Positions 1 through 9,208 are shown, counted from the stretch's first letter. The stretch is 43,443 bases of DNA from an uncultured Prevotellaceae bacterium (GCA_947168045.1 CAMVKN010000027.1:1-43443), one strand, 5' to 3'. The notes: generated from the letters alone by a model not told the origin. Program-made: numbers and translations.

Positions 1-147
1 TGGCTACTAAGTTTGGCATAGTCTTTCTTTCTTCATTTGTTTCTCGGCTACAAATTTACGAAGATTTTCTGAAAGAAACAAAGAATTGGCTGAAATTGTT
101 TGCTTGTTCGCCCGATTCTTCGTATCTTTGCAGGCAAACCACAAAAC
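1..147 (+). promoter_or_regulatory. Upstream region and promoter of the Sel1 gene
   Basis: No gene is supported in the first 147 bases. A Bacteroidota-type promoter is visible: TTG at 100-102 and TATCTTTG at 123-130 with 20 bases between them. Its position rules out the ATG at 100 as the start of the following gene. Confidence 0.6.
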
Positions 148-633
148 ATGATGACAATGAAAAGACTGCTCTTAACTATTATGATGGTGGCCCTCGCCGT
201 AGTGGCGAGCAACGCGCAGAGCGAGGATGAGGCCAAGCAACTGTACGAAGAAGGAAAGGCACTGTATGATGCCGAGAACTATGCTGCCGCTGTTCCCAAG
301 CTCAGGGCCTCGGCTGATATGGGCTACAAGAAGGCACAGTACCGTCTGGGCCGCTGCTATGACAAGGGTTACGGCGTGACTGAGAACAACGACGAGGCCG
401 TGAAGTGGTACCGTAAGGCTGCCGACCAGGGCTACTACAAGGCTGAATACCAGATGGCGCGAGCCTACATCAAGGGTAAGAGCGTGCCCGCCAGCAACAG
501 CAAGGCCAAGGAATGGGTGCTGAAAGCCATCGGCGGGAAGAAGCATGGCGCCGAGATGCTTCAGGAAATCAAGGCCGACGCCGCTGCGGGCGACAAGACC
601 GACAAGAAGCTGCTGAAGCTGATAGAAGAATGA
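148..633 (+). CDS. Secreted Sel1-repeat (TPR-like) protein
   Basis: This is a small exported protein of about 161 residues. The N-terminus is a clear signal peptide (MKRLLLTIMMVALAVVASNA, then Q). The rest carries Sel1-like repeats recognisable from the A..LG..Y..G.GV pattern (AQYRLGRCYDKGYGV, then AVKWYRKAADQGYYKAEYQM), which form alpha-helical protein-binding solenoids. The start at 148 is chosen because the -7 box lies at 123-130; ATG at 151 or 157 is equally possible. The partner is not evident. It is followed directly by the TonB receptor locus, with heptamer-type repeats in the gap. The family assignment is firm but the cellular role is unknown. Confidence 0.8.
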   Translation: MMTMKRLLLTIMMVALAVVASNAQSEDEAKQLYEEGKALYDAENYAAAVPKLRASADMGYKKAQYRLGRCYDKGYGVTENNDEAVKWYRKAADQGYYKAEYQMARAYIKGKSVPASNSKAKEWVLKAIGGKKHGAEMLQEIKADAAAGDKTDKKLLKLIEE

Positions 634-745
634 GAGTTGAGAAGTGACGGGTGAATGACAAAGACAATGACTCGGAGACATTCCGTAGTGGTGAGGGTGC
701 TGGCACTGCTCATCACCTACCACTTGTCACTCGTCACTTCCGTGG
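632..745 (+). repeat. Inverted pair of heptamer repeats around the TonB receptor start
   Basis: The left block at 632-659 has a GAGTTGA/GAAGTGA/GGTGAAT pattern. The right block at 711-745 is built of inverted units (TCACCTAC, CACTTGTCACTCGTCACTT). GAAGTGACGGGTGA on the left pairs with the complement of TCACTCGTCACTTC on the right. The right block is translated as YHLSLVTS in the signal peptide of the receptor. Confidence 0.6.
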
Positions 746-3666
746 CCCAGCAGCACCGCATCAGCGGCCGCGTCACCGACGCTGACACACAACAGCCCGT
801 GGAGTTTGCTTCGGTATTGCTCAGCGGCACAGGCCTGTGGGCCGTCACCGACCAGAAGGGCACCTTTACCATCAGTGCCGTCCCTGCCGGAGAAGAGACG
901 ATGACCGTGCAGTGCTTAGGCTATGAGAAACGAGTGATGACGCTGACCATCCGCCGCGACATCGGCAACATGACCGTCAAACTGAAGCCTGCCAGCCTGA
1001 AGGTCGACGAGGTGACGGTGACAGCCCGACGCAAGCAGGACGAGGCCACCACCAGCTATACCATCAGCCGCCATGCCCTTGACCAGCAGCAGTTGCTCAA
1101 CCTGAGCGACATCAGCGTGCTGCTGCCTGGCGGCAAGACCGTGAATCCCTCGCTGATGAACGACCAGCGGATGCAGCTGCGCAGTGCCAGCCAGGAAGGG
1201 GGCAATGCCAGTTTTGGCACAGCCATCGAAGTGGATGGCCTACGGCTCGACAACAACGCGGCCATGGGCGAGACGGCCGGCGCCTCTACACGTACGCTGA
1301 GCACCAGCAACATAGAGAGCATCGACATCGTGACAGGCATCCCGTCAGTGGAGTATGGCGACCTGTCAAACGGCATCGTCAAAGTGAACACACGCCAGGG
1401 CAAGTCGCCCTTCGTCGTCGAAGGGAAGCTCAACCAGCACACACGACAGGTGGCTGTCAACAAGGGCTTTGCGTTGGGAGCACGGCACGGTGTTCTGAAC
1501 GCCTCGGTGGAACATGCACGTTCCTTCAGCGATGCCGCCTCGCCCCACACCGCCTATCAGCGCAACATCCTGAGCCTGCGCTACAGCAACATCTTCATGC
1601 AGAACACCGGGACACCGCTGACACTGTCGGCCAGCCTGACGGGCAACATTGGTGGATATGACTCAGAGGCCGACCCCGACGAGGAGCTGGACGACTACAG
1701 TCGTGCACGTGACAACGCCCTGCGCGCACACGTAGATATGCAGTGGCAAGTGCGTCAACCCTGGCTGACCAACCTGCAGCTGCAAGGCAGTTTCTCCTAT
1801 TCCGACCGCTGTCAGGAGCACTATGCCCACACCAGCAGCGCCTCCACACAGCCCTACCTGCACGCCACCGACGAAGGCTATTTCATTGCCGACCTCAGTC
1901 CCACAGGCTACTGGTATGTGAAGAGCTTCCACGACTCGAAACCGCTGTCATGGGGGGCGAAGCTGAAGGCCGAGCGGGTGACGCAATGGACAAAGGGCGA
2001 GGTGACCTACAGGAACCGTCTGATGGCGGGTCTGCAATGGAGTGGCAGCCACAACGCTGGGCGGGGCACCTACTACGACGACCCGGCCACCACGCCCACC
2101 TGGCGCGAGTACCGCTACGACCGTCTGCCAGCCATGAACAACCTGGCGCCCTATGTCGAGGACAAGGTCATCATCCCCCTCTACAAGCCTTACTACCCCC
2201 GTCTTTTCTCTCAAAGCACACTGGAGTTGACGGCAGGCTTGCGCGCCGACGTGACTGCCATCGGCGGCTCTGACTACGGCACGGTGAGCAGCCTCTCACC
2301 GCGCGTCAACGCCCGCTTCATGATGTGGCGAGGAAGGACGCACCAGTGGGTGTCACACCTGGAGTGGCACCTCGGATGGGGCAAGAGCGTCAAGCTGCCA
2401 TCCATGCAGGTGCTCTACCCTACCCCCGTCTATAGCGACCTGCTAAGCTTCGCCTCCACATCGACGGCTGACAACACATCATACTACGCCTATCACACCC
2501 ACCCCACGAAGGCTGAATACAACCCGTCGCTTAAATGGCAGCACACGTTGCAGAGCGACCTTGGCGTGGAGATGACCATCAAGGGCACACGCATCAGCCT
2601 CTCGGCCTTCCACCACGAGACGAAGAACAGCTACATGTCGGCCCGCACCTACACACCCTTCACCTACCGCTTCACCGGACAGACAGCGCTACAGCAGTGT
2701 GGCATCGCTGCCGACGACCGCAGCTTTGCCATCAACCCACAGACGGGAACGGTAACCGTCAGCTCCATCGCCAACCCCACCGTCAGCAAGGAACTGGCCT
2801 ATACCGACCGTCACACCTATACCACCAACCAGCACTTCACCAATGCCTCGCCACTCAACCGCTACGGTCTGGAGTGGCTCATCGACTTCGCCCGCTTTGA
2901 GCCCTTGCGCACGCAGCTGCGCCTTGACGGCAACTACTATTATTATAAATGTATAGACGATGTGCTCTTTGCTGATGTGCCCTTAGGCGTAAGCAACATA
3001 CAGAGCAATGGCCAGCCCTACCAGTATGTGGGCTACTATCGTGGAGCGGCCACCACCACGGCGGGCATGAGTGCCAGCGCAGCAGCCTACAACGGTGCAC
3101 TGCAGCGACAGCTGAACCTCAACGCCACGCTCACCACCCACATTCCTGAGCTGCGTCTCATCATGGCGCTGCGCATAGAGAGTTCACTCTACAGCTACCG
3201 ACGTGCACTGAGCGAGCTCGATGGCAGCACACGCGGCTATATGGCCGACGAAGGGGGTGGCTACTTTGGTGAGCCTTACGACAGCCACTGCCGTGACAAG
3301 TTCGTCATCGTCTATCCGGAATACTACACTACCTGGGACAACCCCACAGAGATGATACCCTTTGCCGAGCGTTTCCTGTGGGCCAAGGACAACGACCAGC
3401 AGCTCTACAACGACCTGTCGAAACTCGTCGTCCGCTCAAGTCACGCCTACACGATGAATCCCAACCGTCTGAGCAGCTACCTCTCAGCCAACATCAGCGT
3501 GACCAAGGAGATTGGCGACCACATCAGCCTCTCGTTCTACGCCAACAACTTCCTGAACACGATGCGCCGCGTGCGCTCTTCGCAGACGGGATTAGAGACA
3601 ACGCTCTTTGAGAGTGGCTACGTACCCAGCTACTACTACGGGCTGTCTATGCGGGTGAAGATATGA
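655..3666 (+). CDS. TonB-dependent outer-membrane receptor with carboxypeptidase-like N-domain
   Basis: The protein has 1003 residues. A signal peptide (to about residue 31, ending SVAQQ) precedes a CarboxypepD_reg-like beta-sandwich (about 35-115: HRISGRVTDADTQQPVEFA). A plug domain follows (about 120-250: VDEVTVTARR, IESIDIVTGIPSVEYGDLSNG), then a long 22-strand-type beta-barrel ending in an aromatic/charged C-terminus (YGLSMRVKI). The family imports substrates too large for porins using TonB/ExbBD energy. No SusD partner follows, so this is not a classical SusCD pair; the three genes downstream are a lipoprotein, a DUF4876-like protein and a predicted barrel. Part of the signal-peptide hydrophobic core is encoded by heptamer repeats. 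ATG 667 is an alternative start. The substrate cannot be read from the sequence. Confidence 0.92.
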   Translation: MTKTMTRRHSVVVRVLALLITYHLSLVTSVAQQHRISGRVTDADTQQPVEFASVLLSGTGLWAVTDQKGTFTISAVPAGEETMTVQCLGYEKRVMTLTIRRDIGNMTVKLKPASLKVDEVTVTARRKQDEATTSYTISRHALDQQQLLNLSDISVLLPGGKTVNPSLMNDQRMQLRSASQEGGNASFGTAIEVDGLRLDNNAAMGETAGASTRTLSTSNIESIDIVTGIPSVEYGDLSNGIVKVNTRQGKSPFVVEGKLNQHTRQVAVNKGFALGARHGVLNASVEHARSFSDAASPHTAYQRNILSLRYSNIFMQNTGTPLTLSASLTGNIGGYDSEADPDEELDDYSRARDNALRAHVDMQWQVRQPWLTNLQLQGSFSYSDRCQEHYAHTSSASTQPYLHATDEGYFIADLSPTGYWYVKSFHDSKPLSWGAKLKAERVTQWTKGEVTYRNRLMAGLQWSGSHNAGRGTYYDDPATTPTWREYRYDRLPAMNNLAPYVEDKVIIPLYKPYYPRLFSQSTLELTAGLRADVTAIGGSDYGTVSSLSPRVNARFMMWRGRTHQWVSHLEWHLGWGKSVKLPSMQVLYPTPVYSDLLSFASTSTADNTSYYAYHTHPTKAEYNPSLKWQHTLQSDLGVEMTIKGTRISLSAFHHETKNSYMSARTYTPFTYRFTGQTALQQCGIAADDRSFAINPQTGTVTVSSIANPTVSKELAYTDRHTYTTNQHFTNASPLNRYGLEWLIDFARFEPLRTQLRLDGNYYYYKCIDDVLFADVPLGVSNIQSNGQPYQYVGYYRGAATTTAGMSASAAAYNGALQRQLNLNATLTTHIPELRLIMALRIESSLYSYRRALSELDGSTRGYMADEGGGYFGEPYDSHCRDKFVIVYPEYYTTWDNPTEMIPFAERFLWAKDNDQQLYNDLSKLVVRSSHAYTMNPNRLSSYLSANISVTKEIGDHISLSFYANNFLNTMRRVRSSQTGLETTLFESGYVPSYYYGLSMRVKI

Positions 3667-3737
3667 AGGCCCACCCCCGACCCCAAAGGAGGGAGACCCA
3701 CCCCCGACCCCTCCCCAAGGGAGGGGGAATATATAGA
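3667..3737 (+). repeat. Two G/C-rich palindromic arms between receptor and lipoprotein genes
   Basis: Two units of the form CCCACCCCCGACCCC...GGAGGG lie one after the other immediately after the receptor stop codon. They belong to the same family as the in-gene elements of gltB and carAB. A similar set in the opposite orientation begins at 3806, so the start of the lipoprotein gene lies between inverted arms. Confidence 0.75.
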
Positions 3738-3760
3738 CAAAGCATGAAGAAATATTAAAG

Positions 3761-4261
3761 ATGAAGATACTGTCGAACATAAAGAAAGTCGTAGCAAAAC
3801 TATTTCAGCCCCTCCCTTGGGGAGGGGTTGGGGGTGGGCCTTCCCTCCTTTGCGGAGGGGTTGGGGGTGGGCTCTCCCTTCCTTGGTTTGGGGTTGGGGT
3901 GGGCTTCCTCCTCGCAGCGTGCAGCTACGACGAGAGCCTGGAGCTCTGCCAGCTGCAGGTGCGCGTGGCCTACGAGCAGACCAGCTTCGGCGAGCCACAG
4001 GATGCCCACGTGCGCGTGGAGCTGAAGGACCAGAACGCACAGGTGTTCGTCGACTCCACAGCCACTGACCGCATCGCCCGTTTCCTGGTACCACCCGGCA
4101 TCTATGAAGCCAGCACCTCGGCCGCCTATCTCGACACCACCGAGACCACCTGGTGGCGCTACACCTTCAATGGCATCAGGAGCCAAATCATCGTCTCACC
4201 TGACAGCCTCAACATGGTTGACATGCCAGTGAAGGTAGCCCGAAAGCGGGTGGTTCATTGA
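3761..4261 (+). CDS. Small lipoprotein with a repeat-expanded signal peptide
   Basis: The protein has 166 residues. The N-terminus MKILSNIKKVVAKLF is basic/hydrophobic and a lipobox FLLAAC places the lipidated cysteine at residue 54, unusually far in. Residues 16-48 are three consecutive 11-residue units (QPLPWGGVGGG, PSLLCGGVGGG, LSLPWFGVGVG) encoded by three tandem 33-bp G-rich palindromic arms. The mature part resembles a beta-sandwich (VRVELKDQNAQVFVDST, RFLVPPGIYEASTSA), similar in style to small lipoproteins next to TonB receptors in Bacteroidales. Whether the lengthened signal peptide still works is not evident. The start ATG 3761 is the only good one before the lipobox. Confidence 0.7.
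   Translation: MKILSNIKKVVAKLFQPLPWGGVGGGPSLLCGGVGGGLSLPWFGVGVGFLLAACSYDESLELCQLQVRVAYEQTSFGEPQDAHVRVELKDQNAQVFVDSTATDRIARFLVPPGIYEASTSAAYLDTTETTWWRYTFNGIRSQIIVSPDSLNMVDMPVKVARKRVVH
3806..3904 (+). repeat. Three tandem 33-bp G-rich arms inside a signal peptide
   Basis: The units at 3806-3838, 3839-3871 and 3872-3904 each contain a CCCTCC..GGAGGGG-type palindrome followed by TTGGGGGTGGG or a variant. Each is exactly 11 codons, so the frame is kept. The third unit is the most diverged. Confidence 0.85.
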
Positions 4262-4300
4262 GAGGTAAGAGGTGAGAAGTGAGAAGTAAGTGAAAAAGTG
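4259..4300 (+). repeat. Heptamer array between lipoprotein and DUF4876-like genes
   Basis: A run of imperfect 7-base units (GAGAGGT, AAGAGGT, GAGAAGT, GAGAAGT, AAGTGAA) starts at the lipoprotein stop codon and ends shortly before the next ATG. No matching inverted block is obvious nearby. Confidence 0.65.
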
Positions 4301-4315
4301 AATAATAAAAAAGAT

Positions 4316-5461
4316 ATGAAAAAAAAGCTATTAGCATTGTTTCTTTTCTCCGTAGGCCTCAGCTCAGCTGAGGCACAAACGTGGAGGCTCGTTATCAACA
4401 AGACCGATGGCGGCGTCATTGAGCTGAACACCGCCGATGTGCAGGACATCCAGTTCGTCAGTGACGAGGAGACGCTGCCCACCCTGCCCGACCAGAACGC
4501 CGACCAGATTGTCATCAAAGAGGTGTATAACGGCGGTTGCACGGCCGACGACGGCACCACCCATTTCCACATGGACAAGTGCATCATCCTTTACAACAAC
4601 TGTCCGCAGCGAGCCGTGGTGAACAACCTCTGCTTCGCCATCAGCACGCCCTACAATGCCGAGTCACCTACCAACAACTGCTACGGTGCCGACGGACGGC
4701 TGGTGTTCGACGGCCAGGGATTCACCCCGGCACAGAACGGCATCTGGTACTACCCCCACTCACTCGTCATTGAGCCATACAGCCAGGTGGTTGTCAACGT
4801 CAACGGAGCCATAGACAACACCAAGACCTACAAGCAGTCGGTAAACTACGCCAATCCTGACTACTACTGCATGTACGACCCTGAGAGTGGCTACCCCAAC
4901 ACCTTATACTATCCCACGCCATCCGACGTCATACCGACATCGCACTACCTCAAGGCGGCGAAGTTCGGACAGGGCAACGCCTGGACCTTCAGCACCACCT
5001 CGCCTGCCCTCTTCATCTTCCAGCCCCAGGATGTCACACCGATGGAGTTTGCCATGAATGTCGACAACCTGTGGTATGAGCCGGGACGCCCACAGACGCC
5101 CATCTATGCCTGTGTGAAGGTGCCCAACGAGTGGGTCATCGATGCCGTGGAGGTGTTCAACGTCGAGAAGAAAGAAGCCTGCAAGAAGCGCTTCACCGCC
5201 GACCTCGACGTGGGCTATGTCTACCTGACAAACAAGTTGGGCCATTCGCTCTACCGCAACGTAGACCAGGAGTGGACGGAGTCGCTGCCTGAGAACAGTG
5301 GCAAGCTGGTGTATGGCTATGCCCAAGGCGTGGACGGCAGCACCGACCCCAGCGGCATCGATGCTGAGGCCAGCATGAAGAATGGCGCACACATCGTGTT
5401 CCAGGACAACAACAACTCCAGCGAAGATTTCCATGAGCGCCAGCGGTGCTCTCTGAGATAG
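4316..5461 (+). CDS. Exported DUF4876-like protein
   Basis: The protein has 381 residues with a signal peptide MKKKLLALFLFSVGLSSAEA. The start is ATG 4316; an upstream in-frame GTG at 4298 lies in a repeat. After a short segment typical of Bacteroidales surface proteins (WRLVINKTDGGVIELNTADV), the body begins IVIKEVYNGGCTADDG and contains DKCIILYNN, which I associate with the DUF4876 family found beside TonB receptors. The body looks beta-rich and has no transmembrane segment after the signal, so it is probably periplasmic or surface-exposed. Its conserved neighbours suggest it works with the receptor and the barrel protein downstream. Biochemical function is unknown, and the family name is from memory. 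Confidence 0.65.
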   Translation: MKKKLLALFLFSVGLSSAEAQTWRLVINKTDGGVIELNTADVQDIQFVSDEETLPTLPDQNADQIVIKEVYNGGCTADDGTTHFHMDKCIILYNNCPQRAVVNNLCFAISTPYNAESPTNNCYGADGRLVFDGQGFTPAQNGIWYYPHSLVIEPYSQVVVNVNGAIDNTKTYKQSVNYANPDYYCMYDPESGYPNTLYYPTPSDVIPTSHYLKAAKFGQGNAWTFSTTSPALFIFQPQDVTPMEFAMNVDNLWYEPGRPQTPIYACVKVPNEWVIDAVEVFNVEKKEACKKRFTADLDVGYVYLTNKLGHSLYRNVDQEWTESLPENSGKLVYGYAQGVDGSTDPSGIDAEASMKNGAHIVFQDNNNSSEDFHERQRCSLR

Positions 5462-5615
5462 ATTTGAGGTTTGAGATTTGAGATTTGAGATTTATGTATA
5501 GACTTGTTGCTGCATTGTTGACTTTCATCTGCCTGGGGGTGTCCGCTCAGACAGACACTACCATGCAAATCTATAATTCCAAATCTCAATTCTCAAATCT
5601 CAAATCTCAAATCAT
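5460..5615 (+). repeat. Inverted pair of TTTGAGA heptamer arrays around a gene start
   Basis: The left array at 5463-5493 repeats TTTGAGR four times up to the ATG at 5494. The right array at 5573-5613 repeats the complement (AATCTCA, AAATCTC). They can pair over an ~80-base loop that contains the start codon and signal peptide. The right array is translated as [13 protein letters not shown] just after the signal peptide. Confidence 0.75.
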
Positions 5616-7260
5616 AGGCTATGATTACCTGAAGTCAGGCGACCCCTGGCTGACTGGGCCTAACGCGGCAGCACTGGAACGCTACTGCAGCGACAGCCGA
5701 GCAAAGGCTGAGGTAACAATGACGCGGGGCAAAGGAGGATTCACCAACTTCAACGCGTCGCCCGACTTGCTGCAGGCCGACGCCGATGTGCAGTCGTTCT
5801 TCAGGCTGAACGACCACACAGTGGTCTACGGACAGATGGGCTATCGCAACTTCTCCGGACACGACATGGCCGGCTCGTCATTCATCGATGGTTCGCTACT
5901 TGGCAAACAGCGCCACCTACCTTTCGACATCGTGGAGGACTCGCTGGGTAACACGGGCACAAAGCACCTGGACGCCTACCACCTGCTGGGAGCCGTCAGC
6001 ACACAGCTGCGCCGTCTGCCTCTGCCCCAAGGCACCGCCATTGGCTTCAGCCTCGACTACACCGCGGCCAACTATGCCAAGTACAAGGACCTGCGCCACA
6101 AGAACAAGCTGATGGACATGACAGTCAGTGCCGGTCTTTATCTGCCTTTGTGCAGGTATGTGCAGATGGGGGCCACCTACCTCTACCGGCGCACCACGGA
6201 GAGCCTGCAGTTCAGCACCTACGGCAAGAGCGACATCAACTATGTGTCGCTCATCAACTATGGCCCCTACATCGGCCAGACTGAGCAGTTCGGTAGCAGC
6301 GGCTATACCGACAAGAGCCGTGAGCTGCCCCTTGTCGACAACTACGACGGCCTCACCCTGCAGCTCAGCCTCTCACCCCTCACCTCACACCACTCACCTC
6401 TCACCACTCACCTCTCACCTCACACCACTCCCCCCTCCCCCCTCACCCTCTACACCTCCTTCACATACGCCCATCGCCGCGGCTACTATGGTCGGCGCTC
6501 CCCCTACACCATCACCTTCACTAACCACGACAGCCACGTCTACCGCTTTGACGCCCGTCTATCGCTGACCACCCCACGTGCCCGTCTCTACACCAGCTTG
6601 AGCCTCAACGCCGAGAACCTGGAGAACCTGTCGCGCAACCGCCGTGAGCTGAAGAACGATGCCGGTGCCACCCACTACGAATACTACACCCCCACGAAGA
6701 CGGCCAACCATCTGTGGGTGGACGGCGAGGTGAATGTCACCGCTCATCTGCTGCCTCTTGCCGACGAGCCGCTCACCACGCCAGGCACCGTGCCGCAGTG
6801 GACAGTGCAGGGCGGACTACGCTGGGCGCACCAGAAGCAGACGGCATGGGTCTACCCTTACTGCCGCCGACAGCATTTCACCACTTACGAGCCATTTCTC
6901 GAGCTGGAGCGCAACCTACTGACGCACCATGGCATCTGGACCCTTGGGGCCTCCATGGCCCTGCGGCACGGTCACGGCACGCCTGCCGCTGACACCACCC
7001 TGATACCCCCCAGCGACAAGCAGACGCCGCCACCAACGATGGAGACATACCTCTGGCGCGAGTGGCAGTGGATGAACGCGGCACAATACGAGCTGGGAGC
7101 ATCGGTGCGCTATGCGTTCACCACACACCTGCTGTCCATGACCACTCAGCAGCTGTTCGTAAGGGGAGCCGTGACGCACCGCAAGTGCAACGAGCGCAAC
7201 GCCTTCACCGCCGGTCCCGACCATACCACGATGACCGTCACCATCGGCTGCGAGTTCTGA
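5494..7260 (+). CDS. Predicted outer-membrane beta-barrel protein (DUF6850-like)
   Basis: The protein has 588 residues. The signal peptide is [19 protein letters not shown]. The body has the alternating aromatic/polar pattern of an outer-membrane barrel ([47 protein letters not shown]) and ends in an aromatic residue (VTIGCEF), a typical barrel C-terminus. I associate the [13 protein letters not shown] start region with DUF6850 proteins encoded beside DUF4876 genes. Two repeat-derived stretches interrupt it: [12 protein letters not shown] near the N-terminus and a proline/threonine/histidine-rich stretch about residues 290-315, encoded by a TCACCTC heptamer array. It is the last gene of the receptor locus. 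Function unknown. Confidence 0.65.
   Translation: MYRLVAALLTFICLGVSAQTDTTMQIYNSKSQFSNLKSQIIGYDYLKSGDPWLTGPNAAALERYCSDSRAKAEVTMTRGKGGFTNFNASPDLLQADADVQSFFRLNDHTVVYGQMGYRNFSGHDMAGSSFIDGSLLGKQRHLPFDIVEDSLGNTGTKHLDAYHLLGAVSTQLRRLPLPQGTAIGFSLDYTAANYAKYKDLRHKNKLMDMTVSAGLYLPLCRYVQMGATYLYRRTTESLQFSTYGKSDINYVSLINYGPYIGQTEQFGSSGYTDKSRELPLVDNYDGLTLQLSLSPLTSHHSPLTTHLSPHTTPPSPLTLYTSFTYAHRRGYYGRRSPYTITFTNHDSHVYRFDARLSLTTPRARLYTSLSLNAENLENLSRNRRELKNDAGATHYEYYTPTKTANHLWVDGEVNVTAHLLPLADEPLTTPGTVPQWTVQGGLRWAHQKQTAWVYPYCRRQHFTTYEPFLELERNLLTHHGIWTLGASMALRHGHGTPAADTTLIPPSDKQTPPPTMETYLWREWQWMNAAQYELGASVRYAFTTHLLSMTTQQLFVRGAVTHRKCNERNAFTAGPDHTTMTVTIGCEF
6368..6458 (+). repeat. Heptamer array inside the barrel gene
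   Basis: About 90 bases of C-rich 7-base units (CTCACCT, CTCACCA, CTCACCC and variants). The translation is low-complexity ([16 protein letters not shown]), unlike the barrel strands on either side, so it is probably an extended loop. The unit matches the complement of the GAGGTGA arrays elsewhere in the window. Confidence 0.75.
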
Positions 7261-7296
7261 CGGCACATGGAAACGGACAAATAGGACGGCAAAAAA

Positions 7297-7328
7297 TTTG
7301 GCCGTGTCACAGATTCTTCGTACCTTTG
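7297..7328 (+). promoter_or_regulatory. Promoter of lptB
   Basis: TTTG at 7297-7300 and TACCTTTG at 7321-7328 have 20 bases between them. This fits the Bacteroidota -33/-7 consensus and places transcription about 30 bases before the ATG at 7362. Confidence 0.65.
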
Positions 7329-7361
7329 CGGCCTACAGGCGAGACATCATTTTTTCAAGCA

Positions 7362-8237
7362 ATGACAGAACACTTTGACGAACTAAGCGAGCTACAGGCC
7401 GCACAGCAGCAAGAGCAAGTAGCAACCCCGCAAGAGGAGTCGCAGCCGGAGGAGGCTGCAGCAGCGCAGCAAGAGGAACCCATCGTGCTGCGCAGCGAGG
7501 GACTCATCAAGCGCTACGGCAAGCGCACGGTGGTGAACGACGTGAGTTTCAACGTGAAGCAGGGCGAGATCGTGGGTCTGCTGGGGCCTAACGGCGCTGG
7601 CAAAACCACCTCTTTCTATATGACCACCGGCCTGGTGCTGCCCAACGGTGGGCACATCTACTTGGGCGACAAGGAAGTGACTGACTATCCCGTCTATAAG
7701 CGCGCCCGTGCCGGCATCGGCTACCTGGCCCAGGAGGCATCGGTGTTCCGCAAGATGTCGGTCGAGGACAACATCCTCAGCGTCCTGGAGATGACCGGCA
7801 AGCCGAAAGCTTACCGGCACGAGAAGCTGGAGAGCCTCATCGCTGAGTTCCGACTGGAAAAGGTGCGCAAGAACAAGGGTGACCAGCTGTCAGGTGGTGA
7901 GCGCCGCCGTACGGAGATAGCCCGCTGTCTGGCCATCGAGCCGAAGTTCATCATGCTTGACGAGCCCTTTGCCGGCGTCGACCCCATTGCCGTGGAGGAC
8001 ATCCAGCAGATAGTGTGGAAGCTGAAGGACCGCAACATCGGCATCCTCATCACCGACCACAACGTAGACGAGACACTGGCCATCACCGACCGTGCCTACC
8101 TGCTCTTCGAAGGTCGCATCCTGTTTCAGGGCACCCCCGAAGAACTGGCTTCAAACAAGATTGTCCGCGAGAAATACCTTACCAACTCCTTTGAGTTGCG
8201 CAAGAAGGACTTCCAGAAAGCAAAGAGTGAGGAGTGA
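7362..8237 (+). CDS. lptB: LPS export ABC transporter ATP-binding protein LptB
   Basis: LptB is the cytoplasmic ATPase of the LptBFG complex that drives lipopolysaccharide from the inner membrane to the outer membrane. The protein has 291 residues. An unusual Q/E-rich extension (residues 1-45) precedes a complete ABC domain: Walker [11 protein letters not shown]-loop (LAQEASVF), signature LSGGERRR, Walker B FIMLDEP followed by FAGVDPIAV, and H-switch TDHNVDET, which together are typical of LptB. The start is set by the promoter at 7297-7328; the longer upstream open frame runs through the previous gene and is not coding. The last codons (KSEE) and the stop codon lie in the left arm of a palindromic terminator. 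Confidence 0.95.
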   Translation: MTEHFDELSELQAAQQQEQVATPQEESQPEEAAAAQQEEPIVLRSEGLIKRYGKRTVVNDVSFNVKQGEIVGLLGPNGAGKTTSFYMTTGLVLPNGGHIYLGDKEVTDYPVYKRARAGIGYLAQEASVFRKMSVEDNILSVLEMTGKPKAYRHEKLESLIAEFRLEKVRKNKGDQLSGGERRRTEIARCLAIEPKFIMLDEPFAGVDPIAVEDIQQIVWKLKDRNIGILITDHNVDETLAITDRAYLLFEGRILFQGTPEELASNKIVREKYLTNSFELRKKDFQKAKSEE

Positions 8238-8262
8238 AGAATTTCTTCACTCCTCACTCTTT
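8222..8262. terminator. Bidirectional terminator made of heptamer repeats
   Basis: A 20-base perfect inverted repeat (8222-8241 with 8243-8262) with a single-base loop. The left arm is AAAGAGTGAGGAGTGAAGAA, two GAGTGAR units, and the right end runs into TTTT. It lies between convergent lptB and the SIMPL gene, so it can end transcripts from both sides. The same GAGTGAR motif appears in the other heptamer arrays. Confidence 0.8.
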
Positions 8263-8274
8263 TAAGCCTCACTC

Positions 8275-8964
8275 TTAGTCAAGCGAGTAAGTGACGGTCG
8301 TCACCACACGCACCTTCTTGATGTAAGGCGTGTGCTGGTCACGGTCTTCAATCTCAAACTGTCCCTGGCCGGCAGTCCGTATGCCATTCAGGTCAGCACC
8401 ACTGGCCTCGGCAAACTGTTCGGCCGTCTTCTGGGCTGCCTTGATGGCCTCAGCCATCATCTCCGGCTTCAGTTCCTGGAACGATGCCAGCTCATAGTCG
8501 GGATAGCCGCTCTCAATGGCCACGCCCTGCTCCAAGAGGTCGCCCTGCTTCGAGATGATGCTGTTCACCAGCTCCACCTTCTTCGTATAGACGGTGACGG
8601 TGGTGCTGGCCGTGTAGCGATAGTTCTTGCGGTTCTCGCTCCACGTGTTAGCCTCCAGGTCGTTCACCGACGGTGGGTTGATGGTTATATCACTCTCGTC
8701 CAGACCGTTGTCAACGAAGAATTTCTTAATCTTGCCAGCCTGTTCGCTGATGCGCTGGTAGAGGGCGGGCAGGTCGTTGCCCATCTCGGTGGTGCTGATG
8801 CTCCACGTCACCTTGTCGGCAGGCACCTCGCGCTCGGCCAGACCCTTCACCGTCACCTGACGGTCCTTGTTTGAGAAGTTGTCCATGCCGCACTTCACAA
8901 TCCACCCCATCACCATCAGTCCGATGGCAATGATTGCTGCTTCCTTGATTCTGTTCATAGTCAT
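8275..8964 (-). CDS. SIMPL-domain (DUF541) membrane-anchored periplasmic protein
   Basis: The protein has 229 residues counting from ATG 8964; ATG 8958 is also possible. A single N-terminal membrane segment ([18 protein letters not shown]) is followed by the SIMPL/DUF541 fold: [18 protein letters not shown], then [15 protein letters not shown], and the C-terminal [11 protein letters not shown] strand. Members are periplasmic or outer-membrane oxidative-stress-related proteins (YggE-like) whose biochemical role is poorly defined. The gene converges on lptB and diverges from the fucosidase gene, with its own promoter at 8995-9025. Confidence 0.85.
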   Translation of the reverse strand: MTMNRIKEAAIIAIGLMVMGWIVKCGMDNFSNKDRQVTVKGLAEREVPADKVTWSISTTEMGNDLPALYQRISEQAGKIKKFFVDNGLDESDITINPPSVNDLEANTWSENRKNYRYTASTTVTVYTKKVELVNSIISKQGDLLEQGVAIESGYPDYELASFQELKPEMMAEAIKAAQKTAEQFAEASGADLNGIRTAGQGQFEIEDRDQHTPYIKKVRVVTTVTYSLD

Positions 8965-8994
8965 ACTAGTTTTTGGTTTGACACTACATGGCTG

Positions 8995-9025
8995 CAAATA
9001 TACGGCAATTTCCCGAATCGACCAA
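8995..9025 (-). promoter_or_regulatory. Promoter of the SIMPL gene
   Basis: On the minus strand TTG (9025-9023) and TATATTTG (9002-8995) are 20 bases apart. The start codon follows about 30 bases downstream. Confidence 0.6.
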
Positions 9026-9126
9026 CTTTTCTCCTTTAAAAAAAATAAAAATCAGGTTATCATTTCACATTTTCATTGGCTCCTCATCTCCTTTGCCTCA
9101 CCAAGCCACTTTCACGGCAAAATGTT

Positions 9127-9156
9127 TTGCCGCCTAAACTTTTTTATTTATCTTTG
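9127..9156 (+). promoter_or_regulatory. Promoter of the fucosidase gene
   Basis: TTG at 9127-9129 and TATCTTTG at 9149-9156 with 19 bases between. This excludes the upstream in-frame ATG at 8867 and supports ATG 9209. Confidence 0.65.
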
Positions 9157-9208
9157 CACCCCATTAGAGTTGTTGTACATTTTCATACCAAACACCAAGC
9201 AACCCACC

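Noticed and set aside
1056..1550. Minus-strand open frames opposite the TonB receptor and other long genes
   Set aside because: They are shadows produced by codon bias on the opposite strand, without domains or promoters.
655..7260. A classical SusCD polysaccharide-utilisation locus
   Set aside because: No SusD-like gene follows the TonB receptor and no glycoside hydrolase is in the run; the fucosidase is separated by lptB and an opposite-strand gene.
7062..7361. Upstream extension of lptB
   Set aside because: It lies within the barrel gene and before the lptB promoter; the LptB-like sequence starts well after ATG 7362.
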